From JADJOM01 sp963817435 (GTDB lineage: Bacteria > Gemmatimonadota > Gemmatimonadetes > Gemmatimonadales > GWC2-71-9), in NCBI GenBank assembly GCA_963817435.1, contig CAWFNY010000003.1, positions 310,001-374,000 on the forward strand: a stretch of 64,000 nucleotides of DNA, given 5' to 3'. The notes beneath the pieces are model-generated. The model made no database searches, was not told where the DNA came from, and was given only the letters and a program-made list of their open reading frames with translations. This document shows, piece after piece, positions 43,236-52,373 of this stretch; the stretch's first letter is position 1, and each line of letters opens with the position of its first letter. The position numbers were made by a program, and so were the translations under genes.

Positions 43236-44909
43236 ATGGATCGTCGCGTCCTCTGGGCGATTGCGCTGATGATGGTCATCGCCATCGCGCCCACGTTCTT
43301 CTTCAAGCAGCCGCCCAAGCGTCCCGTGCCCTCGACCGTCGCCGATAGCGGGGCACGGCCGAGTGCCGCCAGGCCGGACAGCCTGCCGGGGATGGTCGAA
43401 CGGCCCGTTCTTCCGGCCACGGTAGCGTCCCCGGCGCAGCCGGCGGACACCATCGTGGTGAGTTCGCCGCTGTATCACTACGCCATCGCCACCCGCGGCG
43501 GCGCGATCATCCAGGCCTCGCTGGAGCACTACAAGAACCTGGCGCCCGGGCACCGGGGCGAGACGCTGCGCATGCTGCCGGAGGGCGCCCCGATTCACCA
43601 GCTCGCCGTGAGCGTCGGACAAGACACGCTGCGCCTGGCGGACTGGGACTTCACCCCGTCCTCGAAATCGTTCGCGGTGAAGGGGAACGACTCGCTTGCG
43701 CTCACCGCGACCCATGGCACGGTGACGGTCGAGCTGACTTACCACTTCCGTCCCGATGATTACCAGATCGGCGTGACCGGCCGCTTCACGGGGCTCGGCC
43801 CGGTGGGCGGGCACCTGCTGATCGACATGGGAAGCGGATTCAGTCAGACCGAGGCCGACTCCGCGGGCAACCTGTACGCATTCGGCATCGTCACCAAGAC
43901 CGACGAGTCGAAGTCGCACCCCTTCTCCAAGCTCAAGGCGGGCGAGAAGGCGACCTACGAAGGGCCTTTCGACTGGGCAGCGGTCAAGTCGAAGTACTTC
44001 GTGGCCGCGCTGCTGGCGATCGATTCCGGGGCGGCGCAGATCAGCGGCGTGACGGCCCAGGCGGTGCCGGGACAGACGCGGGTGACTCACGCGAGCACCA
44101 CCTTCGGCGTCCCGGTCCCGTCGGCGGGGACGTTCGGCTATCGGCTCTACGTGGGACCGATGGAATACCCGCGGCTTCACGCCATCGGCCACGACTTCTA
44201 CGACATCAATCCCTATGGCTGGCCCGGATTCCGCACGCTGATCCGGCCGATCGCGGTCGGCGCGCGCGCGCTGCTCGTGTGGATGCATGAGCACCTCGGC
44301 ATCGCCTACGGCGTCGTGCTGATCCTGTTCGGGATCATGATCCGGCTGGTGCTGTGGCCGCTCAACCAGAAGGGCATGCGCGCCAGCATCCGGATGCAGG
44401 CGCTGCAGCCGGAGATGCAGAAGATCCAGGACCGGTACAAGGAAGACCCGGCCCAGTTGCAGAAGGAAGTGATGCAGCTGTACAAGCGCGAAGGGGTCAA
44501 TCCCTTCAGCGGCTGCTGGCCGCTGCTCCTGCCGTGGCCAATTCTGCTGGCGCTGTTCTTCGTGCTGGCCAACACCATCGAGCTCCGTGGCCAGGCGTTC
44601 CTGTGGCTGCCCGACCTGTCACTCAAGGATCCGTTTTTCATCCTGCCGGTGCTGATGGGCGCGTCGATGTTCGGGGTGAACAAGGTGGGCATGATGGGCA
44701 TGCCCCCGAACCCCCAGTCGAAGATGATGCTGTATATGCTCCCGGTGATGATGACGGTGCTGTTCATCAACTTCGCGTCCGGGCTCAATCTGTACTACTT
44801 CATCCAGAATCTGGTGAGCGTGCCGCAGCAGTGGTTCCTGGCGCAGGAGCGCCTCAAGGCCCGGGCGGCGGCACCTCCGGTGATCGTATCCACCAAGAAG
44901 AAATCCTAG
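43236..44909 (+). CDS. yidC: Membrane protein insertase YidC
   Basis: A 557-residue insertase. A first membrane helix (about 5-20) is followed by a large periplasmic beta domain (to about 340) and a conserved five-helix core. The core starts with VVLILFGIMIRLVLWPLN, which carries the hydrophilic-groove arginine, and holds the loop GCWPLLLPWPILLALFFVL. The C-terminus is short and basic (IVSTKKKS). This is the long diderm form, consistent with an outer membrane. It ends just before a strong hairpin. Confidence 0.95.
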   Translation: MDRRVLWAIALMMVIAIAPTFFFKQPPKRPVPSTVADSGARPSAARPDSLPGMVERPVLPATVASPAQPADTIVVSSPLYHYAIATRGGAIIQASLEHYKNLAPGHRGETLRMLPEGAPIHQLAVSVGQDTLRLADWDFTPSSKSFAVKGNDSLALTATHGTVTVELTYHFRPDDYQIGVTGRFTGLGPVGGHLLIDMGSGFSQTEADSAGNLYAFGIVTKTDESKSHPFSKLKAGEKATYEGPFDWAAVKSKYFVAALLAIDSGAAQISGVTAQAVPGQTRVTHASTTFGVPVPSAGTFGYRLYVGPMEYPRLHAIGHDFYDINPYGWPGFRTLIRPIAVGARALLVWMHEHLGIAYGVVLILFGIMIRLVLWPLNQKGMRASIRMQALQPEMQKIQDRYKEDPAQLQKEVMQLYKREGVNPFSGCWPLLLPWPILLALFFVLANTIELRGQAFLWLPDLSLKDPFFILPVLMGASMFGVNKVGMMGMPPNPQSKMMLYMLPVMMTVLFINFASGLNLYYFIQNLVSVPQQWFLAQERLKARAAAPPVIVSTKKKS

Positions 44910-44943
44910 CGATCGTCACCGGCCGCGGCGGGTCAGGCTGTCT

Positions 44944-44964
44944 GGGCGCGCCGATGGCGCGCCC
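44944..44964 (+). terminator. Terminator hairpin after yidC
   Basis: GGGCGCGCC pairs with GGCGCGCCC around a 3-base loop (9-bp perfect stem), followed by TTAGCTTATCT. The mnmE promoter follows immediately. Confidence 0.6.
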
Positions 44965-44965
44965 T

Positions 44966-44971
44966 TAGCTT
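44966..44971 (+). promoter_or_regulatory. -10 element of mnmE
   Basis: TAGCTT, 7 bases before the mnmE ATG at 44979, with no ribosome binding site. It separates mnmE from the yidC transcript. Confidence 0.45.
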
Positions 44972-44978
44972 ATCTGCC

Positions 44979-46304
44979 ATGCTCTCCGATCCGATCGTCG
45001 CGCTTGCCACCCCGCCGGGCCGCTCCGCCCTCGCCGTGATCCGGGTGACGGGGACCGGTGCGTTCGATGTTGCCACGCGTGTGGTGCGCGGCTTTCGCGC
45101 CGACTCGCCGCGGGTGGCCCGGCTGGCGTCCTTTCTGGATAATGACGGGGGGTTGATCGACCGCGGGCTGTATCTGGTGTTCCCGGGGCCGCGCAGCGAG
45201 ACCGGCGAGGACACGGTGGAGTTCCAGTGCCACGGCGGACACGTCGTGCCTGCGCGCCTGCTCGCGGCCCTCGAGGCCGCCGGAGCCCGTCCCGCGCATC
45301 CCGGCGAGTTCACCCGGCGAGCGGTGCTCAACGGGAAGCTGGACCTGCTGCAGGCGGAGGCGATCGGGGATCTGGTGGATGCGGAGGCGCCGGTGCAGGC
45401 GAGGGCGGCGCTGCTGCAGCTCGAGGGCGGGCTCTCCCGCCGGATCGCGGCGCTCCGGAGCGCACTGGTGGATCTCCTCGCGATGCTGGCGTACGACGTG
45501 GACTTTCCCGGTGAGGACGACGGCCCCATCCCGCGCGGCCGCATCGCGGAGCACCGCATCGGCGTGGCGGAGCAGATCGACCGGCTGCTGGCGACCGCCC
45601 CGCTCGCCGACCGGGTACGGCGCGGCGCGCTGGTGGTCCTCGCGGGACCGCCCAACGCGGGCAAATCCTCGCTCTTCAACGCTCTGTTAGGCAGCGAACG
45701 GGCCCTGGTCACCGAACTGGCCGGGACCACGCGCGACGCGATCGAGGCGCATGCCGACTTTCTGGGCTGGCCGGTCCGGCTCATCGACACCGCCGGCCTG
45801 GGCGCGACCGGCGACCGGATCGAGGCAATGGGCCAGGCGATGAGCCAGCGCTACCTGCAGGCCGCGGACCTGGTGCTCTGCTGTGACGACGGGACGCCGC
45901 CCGCCAGACCCGTGATGGAGGCGACGGCGCCGGCGGACCGGACCCTGGTCGTCCGCACCAAGATCGACCTGGGTGGCGCTGCCGACGCTCCGATCGGGGT
46001 CTCGGCGGTGACCGGTGAAGGGCTCAGTGCACTCCGTCAGGCGGTCGTCGCGCGGCTCTATAACGCCGGCGCCGGACTCGGCGACCTGGAGCCGGCACTC
46101 ACCCGTGAGCGCCATCGGGTGGCATTGCTCCGCGCGGCGGAGGCGCTCGAAGGAGCCCGCCCGCATGTCGGCCCGGCCGGGGACGCGGTGCTCGCCGCAC
46201 ACCACGTGCAGCAGGCCGTCCACGCTCTGGATGCGCTGGTCGGAGCGATCGATGTGGACGAGGTGCTCGACCGGGTGTTCGCCACCTTCTGCGTGGGGAA
46301 GTGA
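44979..46304 (+). CDS. mnmE: tRNA modification GTPase MnmE (TrmE)
   Basis: A 441-residue enzyme that, with MnmG, modifies the wobble uridine of certain tRNAs. The N-terminal folate-binding domain begins PIVALATPPGRSALAVIRVTG, and the inserted GTPase domain has the P-loop GPPNAGKSSLFNALLG and the G2/G3 motifs GTTRDAIEAHADF and DTAGLGATGD. The G4 motif reads TKID. The C-terminal FCVGK carries the catalytic cysteine (family consensus FCIGK). The next gene overlaps it by 4 bases. Confidence 0.96.
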   Translation: MLSDPIVALATPPGRSALAVIRVTGTGAFDVATRVVRGFRADSPRVARLASFLDNDGGLIDRGLYLVFPGPRSETGEDTVEFQCHGGHVVPARLLAALEAAGARPAHPGEFTRRAVLNGKLDLLQAEAIGDLVDAEAPVQARAALLQLEGGLSRRIAALRSALVDLLAMLAYDVDFPGEDDGPIPRGRIAEHRIGVAEQIDRLLATAPLADRVRRGALVVLAGPPNAGKSSLFNALLGSERALVTELAGTTRDAIEAHADFLGWPVRLIDTAGLGATGDRIEAMGQAMSQRYLQAADLVLCCDDGTPPARPVMEATAPADRTLVVRTKIDLGGAADAPIGVSAVTGEGLSALRQAVVARLYNAGAGLGDLEPALTRERHRVALLRAAEALEGARPHVGPAGDAVLAAHHVQQAVHALDALVGAIDVDEVLDRVFATFCVGK

Positions 46305-47119
46305 GCATGGCCGAAGCGAAACTCGCCTCGATCCACGTCTACCCGGTCAAGTCGTGCGCCGGCATCCAGGTCGATGCATGGGAGGTCGACGAATTCGGGC
46401 TCCGCTACGATCGCCGCTGGATGATCGTGACCCCGCGGGGGCAGTTCCTCACCCAGCGCGAACTGCCGGCCTTTGCGCGGGTGAAGGTGCGCATCTCGCC
46501 GCCGCACCTCCGCATTTCCGCGCCGGGCCAGCGCGAGCTGGTCGTCGCCCTCGATCCGATGGGTGGCCGGCCGATCGCGACGCAGGTATGGGAGGATCCG
46601 CTCACGGTCGTCGCGCCCGACCACCAGGCCGACACCTGGTTTTCCGACTACCTGGGACATGAGGTCATGCTGGCCTACATGCCCCGGAGCGTGGTCCGTC
46701 CAGTCGATGCGCGGTACGCCCCGGATGGAGGGCGCGCCAGCTTTGCGGACGGCTTCCCGTTCCTGCTGGTCGGCGAGGCCTCGCTCGCCGATCTCAATGC
46801 CCGGCTCGCCGAACCGGTGCCGATGAACCGGTTTCGCCCCAATCTGGTCGTGTCAGGCAGCCGTCCCTTCGAAGAGGATGGCTGGCACGACATCACGATC
46901 GGCGGCATCCCCATGCAGGTGGTGAAGCCCTGCGCGCGGTGCGTGGTCACGACGACCGACCAGGAGACGCTCGAGCGCGGCCAGGAGCCGCTCCGCACAC
47001 TCGCGACGTTCCGGCGGGAGGAGGGCAAGGTGATGTTCGGGCAGAATGTGGTGCATTACGGAGCGGGGACGCTCAGGGTGGGGGATGTCGTCACGGCTGA
47101 TTCCAGTGGAGTCGCATGA
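46301..47119 (+). CDS. MOSC-domain protein (YcbX/mARC-like)
   Basis: A 272-residue protein with an N-terminal beta-barrel (MOSC_N; IHVYPVKSCAGIQVDAWEV and RYDRRWMIV) and a C-terminal MOSC domain (MNRFRPNLVVSG, then VVKPCARCVVTTTDQETLER). These enzymes bind molybdenum cofactor and reduce N-hydroxylated compounds such as hydroxylated bases. The catalytic cysteine is probably the one in KPCARC. No [2Fe-2S] domain is attached. The GTG at 46301 overlaps the mnmE stop; the ATG at 46307 is an alternative. Confidence 0.88.
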   Translation: MSMAEAKLASIHVYPVKSCAGIQVDAWEVDEFGLRYDRRWMIVTPRGQFLTQRELPAFARVKVRISPPHLRISAPGQRELVVALDPMGGRPIATQVWEDPLTVVAPDHQADTWFSDYLGHEVMLAYMPRSVVRPVDARYAPDGGRASFADGFPFLLVGEASLADLNARLAEPVPMNRFRPNLVVSGSRPFEEDGWHDITIGGIPMQVVKPCARCVVTTTDQETLERGQEPLRTLATFRREEGKVMFGQNVVHYGAGTLRVGDVVTADSSGVA

Positions 47120-47907
47120 CCATCACCCTCCTCGGCATACCCTACGACGCCAGCTCCTCCTTCATGCACGGCGCCGCTGGTGGCCCCGCGGCACTCCGGG
47201 CCGCGCTTCGCTCGGACAGCAGCAACGGCTGGAACGAGGATGAGCAGGATGTGCTGCCCTTGCTCGAGGATGCCGGGGACCTTGCTCTCGAGGGCGTTGC
47301 CGATCCCCGTCCACTGATCGAGGCCCGGGTCGATGCCCTGATGCGTGATGGCGGGATGCCGCTCCTCATCGGCGGCGATCATTCGATCACCTGGCCGATC
47401 GTCCGCGCCGTCCGCCGTCATCTCCCCCGCCTGACGATCCTGCACCTCGATGCGCACCCCGACCTCTACGATGCGCTCGATGGAGACCGCGGGTCGCACG
47501 GATCACCCTTCGCGCGAATCATGGAAGAAGGGCTCGCCAATCACCTGGTGCAGTGCGGCATCCGGACCATCAACCGGCACCAGCGCGACCAGGGACGGCG
47601 CTTCGGGGCCGAAATCGTCACCATGCGATCGGGTGTCGAGCTGATGATCACCGCCGCGCGTCGGCTCGACGGACCGGTGTACCTCTCGCTCGATCTCGAC
47701 GTGCTCGACCCCGCCTTTGCGCCGGGTATCAGCCATCCCGAGCCGGGCGGACTGTCCACCCGGGAGGTGATCCGGATTCTGCAGGCCATTCCCCGCGGCC
47801 GCCTGGTCGCGGCCGATATCGTGGAACTCAATCCGGTCAATGATCTTCGGGACCTGACGGCACGCGTGGGAGCGAAACTCGTGAAGGAGATCGTGGGGCG
47901 GCTATAG
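47116..47907 (+). CDS. Agmatinase/arginase-family ureohydrolase
   Basis: A 263-residue member of the ureohydrolase superfamily. Metal ligands are in GGDHSITWP, LHLDAHPDLYD and LSLDLDVLDPAFAPG; the second-shell glutamate is in DIVELNPVND. The SHPEPGGLSTRE segment is typical of agmatinase or formiminoglutamase rather than arginase. The enzyme may act on agmatine or another guanidino compound. Its ATG overlaps the MOSC gene. A second, true arginase lies 8 kb away at 38.7 kb. Confidence 0.88.
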   Translation: MTITLLGIPYDASSSFMHGAAGGPAALRAALRSDSSNGWNEDEQDVLPLLEDAGDLALEGVADPRPLIEARVDALMRDGGMPLLIGGDHSITWPIVRAVRRHLPRLTILHLDAHPDLYDALDGDRGSHGSPFARIMEEGLANHLVQCGIRTINRHQRDQGRRFGAEIVTMRSGVELMITAARRLDGPVYLSLDLDVLDPAFAPGISHPEPGGLSTREVIRILQAIPRGRLVAADIVELNPVNDLRDLTARVGAKLVKEIVGRL

Positions 47908-48096
47908 CTTGTGACTGCCGTCGCAGAACGGCTTCTCCTGCGACCTGCCGCAGCCACAGAACTTCACGATCCCCGGGTGCTTCGCCGGCGGTTGCGGAAT
48001 TTCGTTCCCGTCGTCATCCCGGACGATGACGGCACCCTCGACGATGATGGTGCCCTTCTTCTTCTTCCAGACGATCGAGATCGGGTCGGTGGACAT
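47902..48096 (-). CDS. CDGSH iron-sulfur domain protein
   Basis: A 64-residue small Fe-S protein with one CDGSH motif: FCGCGRSQEKPFCDGSHKL, with three cysteines and a histidine ligating a [2Fe-2S] cluster. The N-terminus is lysine-rich (WKKKKGTIIVEGAVIV). The ATG at 48096 has GGAGGA ten bases upstream; an ATG six codons earlier is possible. It is convergent with the ureohydrolase, whose last 6 bases it overlaps. Together with the SUF genes it adds to the Fe-S content of the window. Confidence 0.9.
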   Translation of the reverse strand: MSTDPISIVWKKKKGTIIVEGAVIVRDDDGNEIPQPPAKHPGIVKFCGCGRSQEKPFCDGSHKL

Positions 48097-48171
48097 CGTC
48101 GGGTATTCCTCCATGCAGAGCGGGGCGGCCACATGGGCCGCCCCGGCGGAATCGGTTGCTGGACGGGGCAA

Positions 48172-49164
48172 TTACGCCGTCTGGATGCCGCGCGCGATCT
48201 CTTCGGCGGCCTGGAACTCCGGCGCCGCGGCGCGGAGCGCCGCCGCGATGCCTCGCTCCTGGACCAGTGCCTCGGTCATCCGGTGTCCCAGATAATACCC
48301 TGAACGCTCCGGCAGGACCCGCCCGCCGACCAGCCGCGCCGAGGGACTCATGCCGCCGGAGAGATAGCGGAGGCGGAGCCCGATGCCGCGCCCTTCCAGT
48401 TCCGGCTCGACCACCCGCCGCAGAAATGACTCCAGCTCACGCAGCCGGCGATACTGGCGCCGTGGATACCCGAAGTAGTTGGCCGCGTCGAGCCCGGGCG
48501 CGACCGCCTCGGCGGCGTGGACCGCGAGGCCCTCGTTGACGAGCAGCTCCCTCAGCGTGGCCCGGCTGCCGGTGACCCAGTAGTCGTAGTACCCGCCCTG
48601 GTCGCTGACGAGACGCTTCAGTTCGCTCTGACTGGCCGGTGAGGTGTAGCGGACCGTATGCGCGAGTTCGTGGCCGACCCACAGCGGAATCAGCTCGGGA
48701 GGCAAACCCATGCCGTAGGTCTCGGGATTCGCGCGGCCCGTGAAGTGCTCGATGCAGATGAACGCCACACCGCGGCCGGCGACGACCAGCTCGCCCGCGT
48801 TGGCGGCGCCCATGCCCACCATGAGATAGACGTCGGTCGGGCGATCGACCTGCAGCAGGTCGGTGGCCTGCGCGATCGCGTCCTCCACAATCCCTTCGAC
48901 GTCCGTGGACTCGATCAGTTCCTGCAGATCGGAGCGGTCGGCATTGAGCGCGTGCGCGATGACGGCCTGGGCCTGCGGGCTCTCGAGGTCCAGCACATAG
49001 TTGTGCCAGTACGCGGAGAGGACGGCCCGGTGCGCGTTCAGATACTGCTCGAACGCCGTCTCTTTGTCAGCGGCCTGGAGGACGGAGAGAAACTCCGGGA
49101 CGAGATTGATCAGCACGAGCGTGAATATCGGCTGTTCGTCACGAGGCGCAAGTCCTCGCCGCAC
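48172..49164 (-). CDS. Putative zinc-dependent protease (DUF2268-like)
   Basis: A 330-residue protein with the gluzincin-type zinc motif in VGHELAHTVRY and a second glutamate in NEGLAVHAAEAV. The helical arrangement and spacing resemble DUF2268 putative peptidases. The N-terminal region is helical with no signal peptide, although the first residues (FTLVLINLVPEFLSVL) are hydrophobic. The start is uncertain; GTG at 49164 is the earliest option. It lies downstream of the SARP regulator, same strand, about 80 bases away, and may be under its control. Confidence 0.7.
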   Translation of the reverse strand: MRRGLAPRDEQPIFTLVLINLVPEFLSVLQAADKETAFEQYLNAHRAVLSAYWHNYVLDLESPQAQAVIAHALNADRSDLQELIESTDVEGIVEDAIAQATDLLQVDRPTDVYLMVGMGAANAGELVVAGRGVAFICIEHFTGRANPETYGMGLPPELIPLWVGHELAHTVRYTSPASQSELKRLVSDQGGYYDYWVTGSRATLRELLVNEGLAVHAAEAVAPGLDAANYFGYPRRQYRRLRELESFLRRVVEPELEGRGIGLRLRYLSGGMSPSARLVGGRVLPERSGYYLGHRMTEALVQERGIAAALRAAAPEFQAAEEIARGIQTA

Positions 49165-49243
49165 AGTTCGTCATGGGTCGCTGCCTTGACAGTGCATGAG
49201 ATGGCGTTCAGGTGTCCGTAAGTGTGAGCAACCTCACACCGCG

Positions 49244-52200
49244 TCAACGGCCGGCGCGCAGTGCGGCGATGCGAAGCCGCGCGCGTTCGATCCGTGCGCC
49301 GAACATCGGCTCCGCATTGCGCCAGTTCCGCACCACCTGTTCGTACCGGACCAGCGCGCTGTCGCGCACGCCCGCGGCGTCCCACGCCGTCGCGGCGAGT
49401 TCGGCGAGTTCGGTTTGCGTGACGTACGATCCTCCCGCGTCGAATCCGCCCCGGAGTCCTGCCTCTCCCCAGTACGCGGCCTCCTTGGGGCGGCCGAGGC
49501 GGAGCAGCACGCGGCCGAGCGCCATGTTGATCCGGGTGTAGCCCGCGGTGGGAGAGTAGACCGATCGGCGATAGGCCTCCGCTGCCTCGTCCAAGTGTCC
49601 TTCGGCTTCCAGCATGAGGCCCCGGACGTAATAGTGCAACCGCTGGTCGCGGCCATACGCGCTGCTCCGGCCCCACGCCTCGAGGCTGTCGGCGATGCTG
49701 CGAAGCAGGGTGGTGTCGCCCGCCGCGGCCAGCGCCGTCGCGCGCAGCGTCTGGGTCCACACGTGGTGCCGCGCGACCTGCGATGGCGTCGAGTCACGCG
49801 GGCTCCGCGAGATCGAGTCGCAGAGCACCGCCGCGCGGCGGAACTCGCCCAGGTCGAACCAGGCCGCGGCTTCGAAGAGCGCATTGTACGGCGGCCAGCC
49901 CTTGCGGGTCGGCCTCTCGAGCTCGCGCAGCTTCCTCGCGGGTACGAGGGCGTCGTGCGGCCGGCCCTGTGCCCGCAGCGAGCGGTTCAGCCACTCGAAG
50001 GCGTCGCTGGCGTACTGGCCCGTTTCGAGAGTCTGGAAATAGCTGTCCATGACGGGGTAGTCCCCGGCACGGAAGGCGACCATCGCCTTGAAGGCATCCC
50101 GCTGCAGTTCCGGCGCGAGCACCGACACCTGCTGGTCGGCGGCCAGCGCCTCCTGGAAACGGTTCTCCATCATCAGGACCCAGCTCACCTGGCCCGCCGC
50201 CTCGTAACTCCTGGGCTGGCGGCGCAGCCATTCGCGCGCGACCCGTTCCGCGGCCGGCAGCGAGTCCAGCATCTGGTACGCGCTGATCAGGGAGTAGTAG
50301 GCGTCGCAGGCATGGCAGGCGACCGCGCCCTTGGGCGCATTCCGGTCGGCGCGAATCGAGGCGGAGTCCAGCTCGATGACCCGGCGGAACGGGGCGAGCG
50401 CCCCCAGGAAATCGCCGGCGCCGACCCGGCCGATGCCGAGCCAGAGATATCCCTCGAGCTCCGTCGGATAGCGGACCGTCAGCGTCTCCGCGATCGCGAT
50501 TCGCGAGGGGTCATCCACCGCGCTGGCCCAGCCGGCGGTGATGATGAGGCGCTCCCGGTCGCTCGCGCGAGCCGCCAGCCGCAGCGCGCGCTCGTACGCG
50601 CGAATCGTCGAGTTGTCATTGAACCCGCCGCCCGAGCGCGCCAGCCAGTACGCCGCCATCGCGAAGGTGGAGTCCTCGGCCAGCGCCTCGGCGAGCAACC
50701 GTCGGGCGCTGGTGACGTCGCCGAGGAACCGGGCGCGAAGCCCCTCCTCGTACAGGCGGTAGGCGACAATGGAGCGGGTGGTCAGATCGGCGAGACTGGC
50801 GCCGACCGCGGTGTCGGCGAAGGACGCCATCTCCTTCCGGATTCCCGTCACCAGCGCGAACAGGTCTCCCGCCTCCGCGCTGTACGATTGAATCATGTTG
50901 CCGCTGGCGAGGCTCGTCCGCCTGAGGTCGAGCTGCAGCCGGCCGCCTGGCCGCTGGTAGAGCGCGCCGTCGAGCAGCTCCGTCGCCCCTGCCTCACGCG
51001 CCGCGCGCACCATCGCCGCGGCGGTGTCGGCGATCCTGCCCTGCGACATCAGCTCGTACATCCGCGCGGTGCTGATCACCTCCAGGTCCCGCCCGCGGGC
51101 GAGGTCGGTGGCCAGCATGTCGGCGAGCGGCCGGGCGAGTCCGTCGGTGCCCCTGGTGTAGTCCTGGATCATGCCGACGGCGACGACCGGCTTCCCGGCT
51201 GCCGCCGTGGTCGCACCGCCGCGCATCCGAAAGAGCGCGGTCGCCAGCAGCGCGCCGAGCACCAGACCGATGGCCATGCCCCAGTGCGTGCTGCGTCGCT
51301 TGAGGAACGCTTTTCGAACCGGGACTGCGGCGGGAGCGCCCGCGACCGCAACCGGCCCCGTCGCCGAGCCGTTGACCGGCGCCGGTGGCGACGGTATCGG
51401 CCGAGGGCGAGCGTACTCGTCGGTGAAGCCGGAGATCATCCGCCGCCCCGATGGCTCAATGGTCGGCGCCGGCCGGGTCACCGCCGGAGTCCCCGGGACC
51501 GTGGAAATCGGAACTTCGGAGAGTGGTGGCCGATTGGGGTCGCGCGTCGCGGCGGGTGACGCCGGAGCGGGTGGAGCCGCCGGCGTGGGGAGCGATGCGT
51601 GCGAGGCGGGTGGCGCAGGCGTCGGCGCGATAGGCTTCACCTGCCGGAGTTCATCCGCGTAACGCCGCAGTTCGGCGTCGGGCGCGAGATCCAGCTCCTG
51701 GCGCAGCAGCATCTCGTAGACGCGGAAGTGTTGCAGCGCCTGGGCACGATCGCCGCCGGCGGCGAGTCCACGCATCAGGCCGAGGGCGGCCTTGGCGTTG
51801 AGCGGATCGGTGTTGGCGAGCCGGCGCCAGTACCCGACCGCGACCCGGGGCTCCCCGCGCCGGGCGGCCTCCGCCGCGAGCGCCTCGAGTGCCTCCGCGT
51901 ATTCCCGGGCGTAGTGTCCCCGCTCGGCCTCCGCCCAGCGTTCGAACTCCGGCGCCTCGTCGAAGAAGATGCCGTCGAGGAAAGGGCCCTTGTACAGCGC
52001 GACGGCATCTTCCCTGCGCCCGGCGCTGATCGCCCGCTGGAATTCGGAGAGGTCGCTGGAGAGCAGTTCGGCGTTGAGGCGCAGATCGTTGGTGCCCTGG
52101 ACCAGCTCCTCCGCGCCGAGGTCGCGACGGAGGGCGTACACCGCCTGGGCGAGGTTCTTCCGGGCGCGTTCGAGATCGCTCTCCGGCCAGAGGATGAGGA

Positions 52201-52351
52201 GCAGTTTTTCCCGGGGCATGCCGCGCTCCCCCGCCGCGGCGAGCAGCGCCAGCAGGGCGAGCCGCCGGCGCTGGGCCCCCGCGCCTTCAGCGGGCGCCCC
52301 GTCGCGCAGAATGGCCAGGCCACCGAAGGTCTGCAGGTACAGCTGAGGCAT
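49244..52351 (-). CDS. SARP-type regulator with BTAD, membrane segment and TPR domain
   Basis: A 1035-residue protein. The N-terminus (LQTFGGLAILRDG) and winged helix (PREKLLLILWPESDLERARKNL, typical of SARP DNA-binding domains) are followed by the bacterial transcriptional activation domain (to about 245). A proline/alanine-rich linker precedes one predicted membrane helix at about 357-377 (MAIGLVLGALLATALF). The remaining 650 residues are tetratricopeptide-like. Most SARPs are soluble. A membrane span between the DNA-binding part and the TPR part would put the sensor outside. The target genes are unknown. Downstream is the putative protease. Confidence 0.85.
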   Translation of the reverse strand: MPQLYLQTFGGLAILRDGAPAEGAGAQRRRLALLALLAAAGERGMPREKLLLILWPESDLERARKNLAQAVYALRRDLGAEELVQGTNDLRLNAELLSSDLSEFQRAISAGRREDAVALYKGPFLDGIFFDEAPEFERWAEAERGHYAREYAEALEALAAEAARRGEPRVAVGYWRRLANTDPLNAKAALGLMRGLAAGGDRAQALQHFRVYEMLLRQELDLAPDAELRRYADELRQVKPIAPTPAPPASHASLPTPAAPPAPASPAATRDPNRPPLSEVPISTVPGTPAVTRPAPTIEPSGRRMISGFTDEYARPRPIPSPPAPVNGSATGPVAVAGAPAAVPVRKAFLKRRSTHWGMAIGLVLGALLATALFRMRGGATTAAAGKPVVAVGMIQDYTRGTDGLARPLADMLATDLARGRDLEVISTARMYELMSQGRIADTAAAMVRAAREAGATELLDGALYQRPGGRLQLDLRRTSLASGNMIQSYSAEAGDLFALVTGIRKEMASFADTAVGASLADLTTRSIVAYRLYEEGLRARFLGDVTSARRLLAEALAEDSTFAMAAYWLARSGGGFNDNSTIRAYERALRLAARASDRERLIITAGWASAVDDPSRIAIAETLTVRYPTELEGYLWLGIGRVGAGDFLGALAPFRRVIELDSASIRADRNAPKGAVACHACDAYYSLISAYQMLDSLPAAERVAREWLRRQPRSYEAAGQVSWVLMMENRFQEALAADQQVSVLAPELQRDAFKAMVAFRAGDYPVMDSYFQTLETGQYASDAFEWLNRSLRAQGRPHDALVPARKLRELERPTRKGWPPYNALFEAAAWFDLGEFRRAAVLCDSISRSPRDSTPSQVARHHVWTQTLRATALAAAGDTTLLRSIADSLEAWGRSSAYGRDQRLHYYVRGLMLEAEGHLDEAAEAYRRSVYSPTAGYTRINMALGRVLLRLGRPKEAAYWGEAGLRGGFDAGGSYVTQTELAELAATAWDAAGVRDSALVRYEQVVRNWRNAEPMFGARIERARLRIAALRAGR

Positions 52352-52373
52352 GCGATCCGGTGCGAGGGGTGGT

